NCBI GenBank assembly: GCA_023380615.1
Contig: JAMCRO010000009.1
Span: forward strand, 1-37,736
Direction: 5' to 3'
Source of the DNA: Candidatus Parvarchaeota archaeon
Lineage (GTDB): Archaea; Nanobdellota; Nanobdellia; Parvarchaeales; Parvarchaeaceae
DNA: 37,736 nucleotides
Positions 24,975 through 32,522 of this stretch are shown piece by piece. The notes under the pieces are model-generated. The model saw only the letters and a program-made list of their open reading frames with translations. It was not told the origin of the DNA and ran no database searches. The stretch's first letter is position 1; each line of letters starts with the position of its first letter. The position numbers were made by a program, and so were the translations under genes.

Positions 24975-25283
24975 TTATATCCCGTATGCGGAATCATGCT
25001 CATCTAGGTTTTCTATGTATACTCCGTCGTTTTTGTCATACCTAAATATTATAACTTTGCTGCCTACATGTTTGCTTCTGTATCCCTTTAATCTTCCAGT
25101 CAGTTTTTCACTCTGTTCCGGATTGCAGCATATCCTTTCTATTGCCTTTTTGACCCTGTAAAAGTAATTTCCGTCTTTGCGGTACATTTTGTATATTTCA
25201 TTTGCAGTGTTTTCATTCAGGTTTAATGCCGTGTAACCGTTGCTTAAGATTTTTTCAAGCTCCGTCTTTTTATTAAAATCCAT
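24975..25283 (-). CDS. RelE/YafQ-like mRNA-interferase toxin, no antitoxin seen
   Basis: 102 residues. The C-terminal half, NPEQSEKLTGRLKGYRSKHVGSKVIIFRYDKNDGVYIENLDEHDSAYG, follows the RelE/YafQ pattern: a basic loop, L-x-G-x-L-K-G-x-R, a beta strand, and a terminal His-Asp-x2-Y. Such toxins cut mRNA at the ribosome and are normally encoded beside an antitoxin. Neither neighbour (DPM synthase, HIT protein) resembles an antitoxin, and a TATA-like GTATTTATACT (minus strand, about 25305-25314) gives it its own leaderless promoter. It may be a detoxified RelE-fold protein, a solitary toxin, or paired with a distant partner. Confidence 0.7.
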   Translation of the reverse strand: MDFNKKTELEKILSNGYTALNLNENTANEIYKMYRKDGNYFYRVKKAIERICCNPEQSEKLTGRLKGYRSKHVGSKVIIFRYDKNDGVYIENLDEHDSAYGI

Positions 25284-25319
25284 TTATTTTACTGATTAAA
25301 AGTAGTATAAATACTTAAC

Positions 25320-25787
25320 TCACAGCTCATTTATCTGCACACGGTGCTTTTCCGATAGGTTTTTCAATTCACTTACAATTGCGGTCATCTCGCTCTGCGT
25401 CAACGTCTTTACAGTGTTTTCCTTTTCAGCAAAAGACTGAAAGAATTCTTTTTTGTTAACAGCCAAGTTGTCGTTTCTTTTTCTAGGCATAATATGAAAA
25501 TGCAGGTGCTTTATACTCTGTCCCGCGTTTTCCCCTTTCTGCAAAAGTAGATCAAAGTCGTTTGTATTTGCGTATTTCAGTGCAATGAATATTGCTTTGT
25601 TTGAAAAAGAGATGAAATCCTTCCGTTCACTGTCATTCAATTCAAGCATGCTTTCAATGTGCCTTTTCGGGATTATCAGGCAGTGGCCTTTGACTACCGG
25701 CCGAAGGTTGTATATTGCAATGAAGTTTTTATCTTCATAGAATTTTTCAAATTTTAAAGCGGTTTCGCTGCAGAATGCACATTCCAT
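25320..25787 (-). CDS. HIT-family nucleotide-binding protein
   Basis: 155 residues, histidine-triad hydrolase/transferase. The triad is H94-x-H96-x-H98 in KHLHFHIMPR. Earlier family features are CAFC near the N-terminus, DKNFIAIYNLRPVVKGHCLIIPKRHI, and NAGQSIKHLHFH. Such enzymes hydrolyse dinucleoside polyphosphates or nucleoside phosphoramidates. A TTG lies seven codons upstream, but the shared TATA-like core at 25809-25818 is about 26 bp from the ATG at 25787, which selects this start and a leaderless mRNA. Confidence 0.9.
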   Translation of the reverse strand: MECAFCSETALKFEKFYEDKNFIAIYNLRPVVKGHCLIIPKRHIESMLELNDSERKDFISFSNKAIFIALKYANTNDFDLLLQKGENAGQSIKHLHFHIMPRKRNDNLAVNKKEFFQSFAEKENTVKTLTQSEMTAIVSELKNLSEKHRVQINEL

Positions 25788-25808
25788 ACTAGGTTTTATG
25801 GCTTGCAA

Positions 25809-25818
25809 TATTTATATA
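25809..25818. promoter_or_regulatory. Shared TATA-like core of a divergent promoter (HIT / DUF4382-like)
   Basis: TATTTATATA on plus (TATATAAATA on minus), centred at 25813.5, in a 54-bp gap between the ATGs at 25787 and 25842. It is about 26 bp from one and 28 bp from the other. No second TATA-like element is evident in the gap. Confidence 0.6.
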
Positions 25819-25841
25819 CCAGTAAGTTATAATTTTAATAT

Positions 25842-27314
25842 ATGAATAAAGTCATTCCAGTAGCTGCTGTTATAATAGTTGTTTTAGTGATAGCTGTAGT
25901 TCTAGTGTCTTATCCAAACATAATACCAAAAACAACAAGCAGCACAAATACTACCGCGGTTCCAATAGCAATGACGGATCCTGCAGAAGTTCCTGCGAAC
26001 ACAACCAGTTTGTACATTTCCTATTCATCTTTTAAAATACTATACTTCTATGCGAACGGGTCCGGTAATTTTGCAAATGTGAACGCTTCCGGCAGCATTA
26101 ATCTCCTTTCTTTGGTAAATACCTCAAAGGTTCTGGCTTCTGCAAACCTTCCTGTAAATTCAATGATTAACTCAATACAGTTTTCAGTTGTTTCTGCCAA
26201 CATAACAATAAATGGGACTACTTATACTGTAAAAGTTCCAAGCCCAATCGTGTCGGCAATTATTCCTGCCAATTTCAACAAGGTCAACAGCTCTTCAGGT
26301 TTGATTTTAGACTTTACCCCGGCGGTAGTAACGGTTTATACCGCAAATTCAACACAATATATATTGATTCCTTCTCTTATGGCACTCTCATCAAAGGGCT
26401 TGACAAACAGGGCAGTGGGTGCAGTAGAGCACATTCCTGCTAACATCAACAGGTCCTTGTTCCTTGAAAGGCCGAATATAACTATTACAAGCGCAAGTTT
26501 GCAGCAAGTCGGCAATAGTACGAGAATATCAGTAACCGTAAAGGACAATTCAAATCAAAGCGTGATTCTTCAGCATTTGAGGCTTAGCATGGTAAATGGC
26601 TTCAAGCTTTCAACGCTTAACTTCAGCGTCAACTTGTCAGGAAATACTATACAAGGCGTAAATAACTACAGAAAGAACCTTCAAAATCAGGTTTCAGTGA
26701 TTAAATCAGAAATACCTTCAATAATAGGAAATTTAAACAGGTCTTTGGTTTCAAACCTTAGCAGCATAAACGCTAGTTTGTCAATAGGCGGTTACAACTT
26801 TTCAATCGGCAACGGTATAAATGGCAGGTTCGATAACATAAAATCAAGGGTGGAATCGCAGTTTAATAAGACGGAAGGAGAAATGCATCAGAATCTTGTA
26901 GCAAACGAAAACAGGGTTAACATTATGAACAGGATAGTTGCCGACAGGTCGGTAAACTTCTTCATTTCTTCCAATGCTACGCTTTTCCTTCCTTTCTCCG
27001 GATCTGCACTTTTTAATCTTCCAATAAACATAAGCCCCGCAAGTGTGCAAAGGATAAACAGCACGGATGTCGGCATTAACTATAATTACTCAGGTCTTTC
27101 AAACAGCATAGAAGAGAACAGCAACTTTTCGCTCCCAACTAACTTTGGCTACAGTCTGCGGGCAGGTAGTTCGGTAACGCTTACTTTCTTAGGGGGAATA
27201 AATCTTGGTAACGGTTTATTGTCATTAGAGCTCGTCCCAGGCACTCAGTATAATCTTTATCTTCAGGGGACCAACGGAGCAATGGCTTCCTATACGGTAA
27301 ACGCAACAAGTTAA
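25842..27314 (+). CDS. Membrane-anchored DUF4382-like surface protein
   Basis: 490 residues. An N-terminal membrane anchor (about 4-24) is followed by a ~160-residue domain similar to DUF4382: MTDPAEVPANTTSLYISYSSFKILY, SGSINLLSLVNTSKVLASANLPVNSMINSIQFSV, and NGTTYTVKVPSPIVSAII. The rest is Ser/Asn-rich with many sequons. A predicted helical stretch (INGRFDNIKSRVESQFNKTEG) lies near residue 325 and a beta-rich C-terminus follows. DUF4382 proteins are exported and of unknown function. The start fits the TATA-like core at 25809-25818 shared with the divergent HIT gene. Confidence 0.65.
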   Translation: MNKVIPVAAVIIVVLVIAVVLVSYPNIIPKTTSSTNTTAVPIAMTDPAEVPANTTSLYISYSSFKILYFYANGSGNFANVNASGSINLLSLVNTSKVLASANLPVNSMINSIQFSVVSANITINGTTYTVKVPSPIVSAIIPANFNKVNSSSGLILDFTPAVVTVYTANSTQYILIPSLMALSSKGLTNRAVGAVEHIPANINRSLFLERPNITITSASLQQVGNSTRISVTVKDNSNQSVILQHLRLSMVNGFKLSTLNFSVNLSGNTIQGVNNYRKNLQNQVSVIKSEIPSIIGNLNRSLVSNLSSINASLSIGGYNFSIGNGINGRFDNIKSRVESQFNKTEGEMHQNLVANENRVNIMNRIVADRSVNFFISSNATLFLPFSGSALFNLPINISPASVQRINSTDVGINYNYSGLSNSIEENSNFSLPTNFGYSLRAGSSVTLTFLGGINLGNGLLSLELVPGTQYNLYLQGTNGAMASYTVNATS

Positions 27315-27365
27315 TTCTTTTTGCATTTATTAAAACCTTAAGAAAATTTCTAAAGTACGCTATTT

Positions 27366-29558
27366 TTATGCTAAAGGCGGCAGTCCTTTTCTGTCCCTTA
27401 TCTGTTTCACAATCACAGGATAAATATCTCTCGGTAGCTTCCTAAAGGTTTCTCCCGCCAAAGACCAGGAACCTCTGCCTTCAGTAGCGGATCTAAGCTC
27501 GTTCGTGAAGTTGAAGGTAGATGAAACGGGCATTTCGGCTGTTATGACAGCCTTGCTTCCGTCATCCTTTACGTTGTCAATTATGCTTCTTTTAGACTGT
27601 ATCAATGCGCTTACGTTGCTGAGGTTTGCCATCGGCAAATCTACCCTTATTATCTGTATTGGTTCCAAAAGTATTGGGTTAGCCTGTAGAACAGCATCCT
27701 TTACTGCATCCCTTACTGCCGGGATAACCTGTGCAGGGCCACGGTGAATAGCATCTTCGTGCAAAACCATATCCGTTAGAACTATTTTTACTCCGCGGAC
27801 TTCTTCCCTGGCCTGAGGGCCTTCCTTCATTACTTCATTGAATGATTCTATGCACATCTCTATTACTTCACCAATGTGTATTATTCCCCTTGTACCGTCT
27901 ACAAGCATGTTCTCTCCGTGTATAGCCGCTATTTTTTTGGCTTCGTCTCTTTCCATACCGGCTTTTATCAGCAAGTCTATGTTTTCTGGCGTAAATGCCT
28001 TTATCTTTCCGGTAGGCATACTTTCATCGTTCAATGCTTCTGTAAGTTCCTGCGACAAAGGCTCAGCGTATAAGTAGAAACGGTTGTGCTTGTTTGGCGA
28101 TTTACCTTCAACGATTGGGCTTTTAGAAGATATGCTTTCCTTGTAAACTACTATTGGCTGTGAGCTCACTATATCTATGCCATAGGTTCTTCTGAGCTTG
28201 TCTTCAACTATTTCTAAATGTAAAGTACCTAATCCGGCTATCAAATTTTCACCGGTTTCATGGTTTATTGAGACTTTTAATGCAATATCGTATATTTCCT
28301 GCTCCCTTAAGGCCTGTATAAGCTTAGGCAGGTCCTTTGGGTTTTTAGGCTCTATCGCCTTTACAACTACCGGCTGCAATGAGTGCTTTATAGGCTCAAA
28401 TGGAGTAGTGTCCTGCTTGTCAGCGGAACTTAAAGTTTCACCTGATATTATGTTCTTAAGGCCGGCCATTCCTATTTGGTTGCCGGCAAGCGCGCTCTCT
28501 ACCTGGAAACGCTGCGGACCCTTCCATATGTAAATCTGCTGTACCTTGTTGATCTGTTTGTTGTTTACCAGGTAAACATCCTGTCCCCTGACAATCTTCC
28601 CGGAAAAGATCCTTCCTACCGCTATCTCACCAGCTTGCGGATCTATCTCTATGTTTGTAACGGAAATCATCAATGGACCGTTTGGGTCGCAGGCTACCAA
28701 TGATTTGCCTACTTCACTGTCCAGTTCTCCGTGCCATACAATAGGTATCCTGTACTTCTGTGCGTCAACAGGGTTAGGCAGATGTTCTATAACCATGTCA
28801 AGCAGTACTTTGTGAACGGGCGTTTTCTTTGAAAGCTCCTTTATTTTTTCCTTGTCATTTGAAGTGTAAGTTTCATATACGTCTTTGAACGATAAACCCG
28901 TATCTTTCATTCTCTTAAATGACAGGGAAAAAATAAAAGAGCATTCAAAGAATGCGACGGTATTGTCCTGTACGGCAACCTGCCATTTTCCCTTGACATC
29001 GTCAGGCGCCAAATCGTTTATAAAAGAATTGATCTGCGTTATAAGCTTAATCAAATGTTTCTGCATTTCTTCAGGAGAAAAACGCATTTCCGTTATAAGT
29101 CTGTCAATTTTATTAATATATAGTATAGGTTTTACCTTGTCCCTAAGCGCTTGCTTTAATACCATTTCAGTCTGTGGCATTACTCCCTCAACCGAGTCCA
29201 TTACCACTATTGCACCGTCTATTGCCCTTATTGCACGGGTAACATGTCCTCCAAAATCTACGTGTCCGGGCGTATCTATAAGATTGATAAGATATTCATC
29301 GTTTTCGCTTCTCTCATAAACCATGTTTACGTTTGAAGACTTAACGGTCATCTGCCTTTCCTGCTCTATCTTTTCAGAGTCCAGATAAAGCTGTTTGCCT
29401 GCCTTTTCCTCGGAAAGCATTCCACAGCCTGCCAATAAAGTATCGCAGGTGGTAGTTTTACCGTGGTCCACGTGTGCTATGACCCCTATGTTTCTGATGC
29501 GGTCCTGCTGGTTCATTAAACGCATCACTTTCTCTGTCAAGGATTCTTTTTCAGGCAT
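27366..29558 (-). CDS. fusA: Translation elongation factor 2 (aEF-2)
   Basis: 730 residues, the GTPase that translocates tRNA and mRNA. G1 is AHVDHGKT (28-35), the G3 motif is DTPGHVDFGG, and G4 is NKID. The later domains II-V are present, ending KGLPPLA. The domain IV tip reads LHEDAIHRGPAQVIPA; H605 is the residue normally converted to diphthamide. Dph6, which completes diphthamide, lies at 32523. The ribosome binding site AAGGTGA (minus strand, 29571-29565) is 6 nt before the ATG, and TATAAATA (minus, 29616-29609) predicts a leader of about 28 nt. Both fit strong expression. Confidence 0.96.
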   Translation of the reverse strand: MPEKESLTEKVMRLMNQQDRIRNIGVIAHVDHGKTTTCDTLLAGCGMLSEEKAGKQLYLDSEKIEQERQMTVKSSNVNMVYERSENDEYLINLIDTPGHVDFGGHVTRAIRAIDGAIVVMDSVEGVMPQTEMVLKQALRDKVKPILYINKIDRLITEMRFSPEEMQKHLIKLITQINSFINDLAPDDVKGKWQVAVQDNTVAFFECSFIFSLSFKRMKDTGLSFKDVYETYTSNDKEKIKELSKKTPVHKVLLDMVIEHLPNPVDAQKYRIPIVWHGELDSEVGKSLVACDPNGPLMISVTNIEIDPQAGEIAVGRIFSGKIVRGQDVYLVNNKQINKVQQIYIWKGPQRFQVESALAGNQIGMAGLKNIISGETLSSADKQDTTPFEPIKHSLQPVVVKAIEPKNPKDLPKLIQALREQEIYDIALKVSINHETGENLIAGLGTLHLEIVEDKLRRTYGIDIVSSQPIVVYKESISSKSPIVEGKSPNKHNRFYLYAEPLSQELTEALNDESMPTGKIKAFTPENIDLLIKAGMERDEAKKIAAIHGENMLVDGTRGIIHIGEVIEMCIESFNEVMKEGPQAREEVRGVKIVLTDMVLHEDAIHRGPAQVIPAVRDAVKDAVLQANPILLEPIQIIRVDLPMANLSNVSALIQSKRSIIDNVKDDGSKAVITAEMPVSSTFNFTNELRSATEGRGSWSLAGETFRKLPRDIYPVIVKQIRDRKGLPPLA

Positions 29559-29564
29559 TTAAAT

Positions 29565-29616
29565 TCACCTTTAATTTTATCGTTATTTTTAGATTTTGTA
29601 ACTTATACTATTTATA
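29565..29616 (-). promoter_or_regulatory. aEF-2 promoter with leader and Shine-Dalgarno site
   Basis: The TATA box TATAAATA lies at 29616-29609 (minus). The predicted start is near 29586, giving a 28-nt leader with AAGGTGA (29571-29565) spaced 6 nt from the ATG. It is one of the clearest Shine-Dalgarno sites in the window; most neighbouring genes appear leaderless. Confidence 0.65.
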
Positions 29617-29632
29617 CTTGCTGTTTTGCAGA

Positions 29633-30193
29633 TTAAAGCCTTGGAAAGTACTTCTGCTTTATAGCCTTTGCAAAATTCAGGCATTCATTCGGCAAAAAGG
29701 AGAGGGAATAGCCAATGCTTTCATAAATGAGCTTATGAATCAAGTCAGTCTTTTCTTCCGGGACTTTTACGAAGGATATGTCATAGCTGTCATCGAAGAC
29801 CTTCGAGAAATATCTCTTAGCTCTCGGCATGTGCAATGTATCAGTTACTACCACAATATCGGAAAAGTTCCTGTAATTGCTACCATACCCATCGTTTGTG
29901 AAGTCGAAAGGGTCCTGCGCTTTCATAATCCTGAGCATTTCGAATGAGTTTACTGCATTATCATAGGTATTAACGGACTTGTTCTCATACAAGAAATCCT
30001 TACCTTCAAGCATTTCCATCGCAGTTTTATCAGAACGTACGTTCTGTCCAGCTATAAGCAGAAGGGAATTGTCTTTATTCCCATATATCTCTATTGCCTT
30101 TTCCAGTCTTTTCCTGAATCGTCTATTGCTTCCGCCTAGAATTATTATGGCAGTGCCGTTTTGTTCCTTTAGTATGTTTTCTAAATGCTGCAT
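29633..30193 (-). CDS. YdcF/DUF218-like protein
   Basis: 186 residues with the DUF218 pattern: TAIIILGGSNRRFRKRLEKAIEIYG, LLLIAGQNVRSDKTAMEML, then SVNTYDNAVNSFEMLR and DIVVVTDTLHMPRAKRYFSKVF. DUF218 proteins (YdcF, SanA, ElyC) share a Rossmann-like fold. Bacterial versions act in envelope metabolism or bind SAM, but the activity is not settled. No membrane segment is present, unlike SanA/ElyC, so it should be cytosolic. A minus-strand TTTATATAT near 30212-30221 fits as TATA, giving a leaderless start at 30193. Confidence 0.78.
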   Translation of the reverse strand: MQHLENILKEQNGTAIIILGGSNRRFRKRLEKAIEIYGNKDNSLLLIAGQNVRSDKTAMEMLEGKDFLYENKSVNTYDNAVNSFEMLRIMKAQDPFDFTNDGYGSNYRNFSDIVVVTDTLHMPRAKRYFSKVFDDSYDISFVKVPEEKTDLIHKLIYESIGYSLSFLPNECLNFAKAIKQKYFPRL

Positions 30194-30247
30194 TTATTAA
30201 ATAGAAAAGAAATAATATATAAACTTTAAGGGGAAAAAATGAAAATT

Positions 30248-30338
30248 AAAAAAATAAAAAACTCTTTATAAAAAAGGATCAGAAGAATTGAACCGTTTTA
30301 ACGGTTGAATTAGCGGTAATATTTAGTTTATTAAAGAG
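30248..30338 (-). terminator. Structured 3' region and T-rich terminator of the micro-ORF transcript
   Basis: Read on the minus strand, the region after the micro-ORF contains CTCTTTA (30338-30332), a hairpin AACCGTT-AA-AACGGTT (30306-30291), then TAAAGAG (30268-30262), which pairs with the first segment and encloses the hairpin. T runs at 30275-30270, 30261-30256 and 30254-30248 follow or overlap the end, as in archaeal oligo-U termination. A transcript of roughly 130-140 nt is predicted. Confidence 0.45.
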
Positions 30339-30341
30339 ATC

Positions 30342-30389
30342 TTACCTCTTCTTTTTTCCTTTTTTAGCTGCTTTTTTCTTTGTTGCCAT
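30342..30389 (-). CDS. Lysine-rich 15-residue micro-ORF
   Basis: The minus strand from the ATG at 30387-30389 to the TAA at 30342-30344 reads MATKKKAAKKGKKKR: eight Lys and one Arg in 15 residues, resembling a linker-histone or ribosomal-tail segment. A TTTATAT TATA-like element (30418-30411) is centred 25-26 bp upstream, exactly where neighbouring leaderless genes have it. Downstream are two nested stems and T-rich runs. This may be a real micropeptide gene, for example a nucleic-acid-binding or ribosomal peptide, or an ORF on a small RNA. The A-rich composition means chance cannot be dismissed. Confidence 0.45.
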   Translation of the reverse strand: MATKKKAAKKGKKKR

Positions 30390-30410
30390 GTTATGTAAAA
30401 TTCACTCATC

Positions 30411-30418
30411 ATATAAAT
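30411..30418 (-). promoter_or_regulatory. TATA-like box of the lysine-rich micro-ORF
   Basis: ATTTATAT on the minus strand, centred 25-26 bp before the ATG at 30389. There is no other annotated gene for it to serve on that strand before the YdcF-like gene, which has its own TATA-like element. Confidence 0.5.
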
Positions 30419-30510
30419 AATTTTTTAATTTTTTTATTCTGCTTCAGAACCGCTTTTCTAAATAATATAAACATATATTTAGAGTCATTGATTAACTTTC
30501 TATATAAAAA

Positions 30511-30595
30511 GCAGAGATAGCGAAGCTCGGTCAAACGTGCTGGCTTCAGGGGCCAGTGGCTTAGGCCTTCGGGGGTTCAAATCCCCCTCTCTGCA
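30511..30595 (+). tRNA. tRNA-Leu(CAG)
   Basis: A class II tRNA of 85 nt. The acceptor stem is GCAGAGA (30511-30517) with TCTCTGC (30588-30594) and discriminator A30595. The anticodon stem CTGGC/GCCAG encloses TTCAGGG, giving anticodon CAG. A long variable arm follows (TGGCTTAGGCCTTC region). The T arm is GGGGG-TTCAAAT-CCCCC. A73 and the extra arm fit leucine. No intron is seen and no CCA is encoded. A CATATATTTA at about 30471-30480 may be its TATA box. Confidence 0.95.
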
Positions 30596-30652
30596 TATAA
30601 GCTAAATTTTCTAAAAAGATAGGTTTTTAAATGAATAATTTATATTGATTAT

Positions 30653-31315
30653 ATGGTTTGGGATACAAGCAAGAAAGCAAGCAAGATTTGGATAATTTTA
30701 GGCTTTATAGGAATCGGCCAGTTGATTGCTTTAATCTATTCATTAGTCAGCAAGAATGACAAAGACAGAATCTTAGGGGTTCTTTTCATCCTGGGTTGGC
30801 TTGGAGACATAATAATATACTTCTTAGAGAAGGACAAGGACAAATACATAGCAAGCATGGCGCTGTATCTTTTGATAGGTGAGATTGTTGTTATTATCGT
30901 TGCGGTATTATTATTTTCAGCTGGATTATTTAGCACAAGTGTGCTTGCTCCCACAGCAAGTGTATCAGTAAGTAGTGTCGGATTCAGCCCATTTTCAGTA
31001 AGTGCAGCTGTGTGTAATAGCAATGGATTAACAGTATCTTTCTCTACCGGCTCATTACCAAATGGAGCAAGCTCTGCAACAATTATAAGTTCAAGTTATT
31101 CTTCTGGAAGCGGAATTACTCCAACATCTGGAACATTAATTCCTTCGACTTCAATAATATCATCTGGTAGCAGCTTTAATTTAGTTTCATCTACAGCTAG
31201 CTGTAAGTCAGGAGCTGCGTTTAGTGCATCTGGAGTATTAACTTACGAAATTAGTTATAACGGTCTTACAACGACTTATAATGCAACAGGAACAATAGCA
31301 GGTACGGGCAGTTAA
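30653..31315 (+). CDS. Multi-helix membrane protein with Ser-rich secreted C-terminus
   Basis: 220 residues. Three hydrophobic segments (about 11-31, 40-57 and 68-95) separated by charged loops (SKNDKDR, LEKDKDKY) are followed by ~120 residues rich in Ser, Thr, Gly and Ala with two Cys (VCNSN, SCKSG) that could pair. The tail looks like a beta-sandwich or a surface-exposed repetitive domain, but I recognise no family. TTTTTAAAT at 30622-30630 is about 26 bp before the ATG, so the gene is leaderless and monocistronic. Confidence 0.62.
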   Translation: MVWDTSKKASKIWIILGFIGIGQLIALIYSLVSKNDKDRILGVLFILGWLGDIIIYFLEKDKDKYIASMALYLLIGEIVVIIVAVLLFSAGLFSTSVLAPTASVSVSSVGFSPFSVSAAVCNSNGLTVSFSTGSLPNGASSATIISSSYSSGSGITPTSGTLIPSTSIISSGSSFNLVSSTASCKSGAAFSASGVLTYEISYNGLTTTYNATGTIAGTGS

Positions 31316-31360
31316 AATTAGCCAGAATTTTTGTTTTCTAAATTCATTCTATAAAATGCT

Positions 31361-31924
31361 TCAGTATATCTTTTCTACTCTAATCCCGGAAACAAACGTT
31401 GATACGGAAAGCAGTAACAAAGATATCGGAAGGATGTAAACGAAGTGATTCATTAACAGAACTGACAGATCAACAAGCAGAATTGAAGCTATAGCAAGGT
31501 AATTGGCATTCTTGTATTTTGCCAGCGAGCTTATGCCGTCTACCATGTAAAGCTCCAAGGCAGAATAAACAGTCCATATGAATGCAATAACAAGAAGATA
31601 AAAGTTAAGGGCATAATGGCCCAACGGATATACAACAATTTGACTGTTTCCAAAGTAGAGAAAGGTAAAAAGCAGTGCCAATCCCAAAATCCATACAATT
31701 GCATATGAGTACCTGAAAAGCGCTTTTCTGTCTTTTTTCCATGCTTTCCTCCAGAACCTGTTTCTTAGGTAAAGGCCTGCAAGATACAGGACAATTATAA
31801 ACGAGAAAGGAAAGAAGGAAAGTTTGTAGTCTAATATGAATTCTATGGAGAGAATAGCGAGCGAAATCGCAGTAAGCGAAGAAATGAAAAAACCTGCCTG
31901 TCGGGTTAAAACCTCAGCTTCCAT
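31361..31924 (-). CDS. Polytopic membrane protein, partner of the PH-domain protein
   Basis: 187 residues from the ATG at 31924, with about five or six membrane helices and a basic cytosolic loop (LRNRFWRKAWKKDRKALFR). No family is recognised. Its start lies inside the last codons of the PH-domain gene (overlap 11 nt), so the two are co-translated and may form a membrane complex. An alternative TTG seven codons upstream would increase the overlap and is less likely. Confidence 0.6.
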   Translation of the reverse strand: MEAEVLTRQAGFFISSLTAISLAILSIEFILDYKLSFFPFSFIIVLYLAGLYLRNRFWRKAWKKDRKALFRYSYAIVWILGLALLFTFLYFGNSQIVVYPLGHYALNFYLLVIAFIWTVYSALELYMVDGISSLAKYKNANYLAIASILLVDLSVLLMNHFVYILPISLLLLSVSTFVSGIRVEKIY

Positions 31925-32474
31925 TTGGATTCTGGTATGTAACATTGCCGATAAGCTTTAGTACTGCGCCCTGGAAGGAATAAGGGTCTCTTATACCGCG
32001 GAGAATGATGTTTGGCCGGCCCTGCTCCTCCGGCCGTATAACAACCTTCCCAAGCTTAAGTATCCTGTCTAAAATGCTTATGTCAACTGAAACATCGCTT
32101 ATCTTTGATGGAAGAATTATGTTTGTGTCCTTTGCTATGACTCCCTTTTGTATTATCACCCTGGAATTGGTTATTATATATTCTATAAAGTAGACCTGAA
32201 GCTCAGAAATTAATATATATATTACACCTATAACCTCCAAAACCGTTGAAATGATTGGAAGAGTGCCAATGAGAGGAATGTTCTTTACACCGACATAAGA
32301 AAGAGCAGCAGAAAATGAAAGATCAAAGGAAGGCTCAAATATTGACAAAGCTGCAAATATTACAATAGAAAGAACTATGAGCCACACCCCTCTCCAAAAT
32401 TCTTTCTGTCCCAGTATGGAGGGCTTCTCCGACCTTATTACTTTCTCGTTAGCAAGCAGGAATTGTTTCATCAT
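31914..32474 (-). CDS. Membrane protein with bacterial-type PH domain (DUF304-like)
   Basis: 186 residues. Two hydrophobic regions (about 28-48 and 62-92) precede a C-terminal bPH2/DUF304-like domain: VYFIEYIITNSRVIIQKGVIAKDTNIILPSKISDVSVDISILDRILKLGKVVI. The pattern 'Y-x-I-T-N-x-R-V-I-x-x-x-G', then 'I-P-x-x-K-I-x-D-V', is typical. Function is unknown in general; such domains sit on the cytosolic membrane face. It shares a divergent promoter with dph6 and overlaps the downstream membrane gene by 11 nt. Confidence 0.78.
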   Translation of the reverse strand: MMKQFLLANEKVIRSEKPSILGQKEFWRGVWLIVLSIVIFAALSIFEPSFDLSFSAALSYVGVKNIPLIGTLPIISTVLEVIGVIYILISELQVYFIEYIITNSRVIIQKGVIAKDTNIILPSKISDVSVDISILDRILKLGKVVIRPEEQGRPNIILRGIRDPYSFQGAVLKLIGNVTYQNPNGS

Positions 32475-32494
32475 ATAACTATTAAATGGAATAG

Positions 32495-32503
32495 TAATAT
32501 ATA
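32495..32503. promoter_or_regulatory. Shared TATA-like core of a divergent promoter (PH protein / dph6)
   Basis: TAATATATA, centred near 32499 in a 48-bp gap between the ATGs at 32474 and 32523, about 24-26 bp from each. The same arrangement occurs at 1234-1244 and 25809-25818. Confidence 0.55.
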
Positions 32504-32522
32504 ACTTAATTTGGGTAATAAC

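Noticed and set aside
28885-29319. 144-codon ORF antisense to aEF-2
   Set aside because: It is the shadow of a highly conserved coding region with no promoter of its own.
30240-30272. 10-codon Lys-rich ORF on the plus strand
   Set aside because: It lies in an A-rich tract that is better read as the T-rich terminator of the minus-strand micro-ORF.
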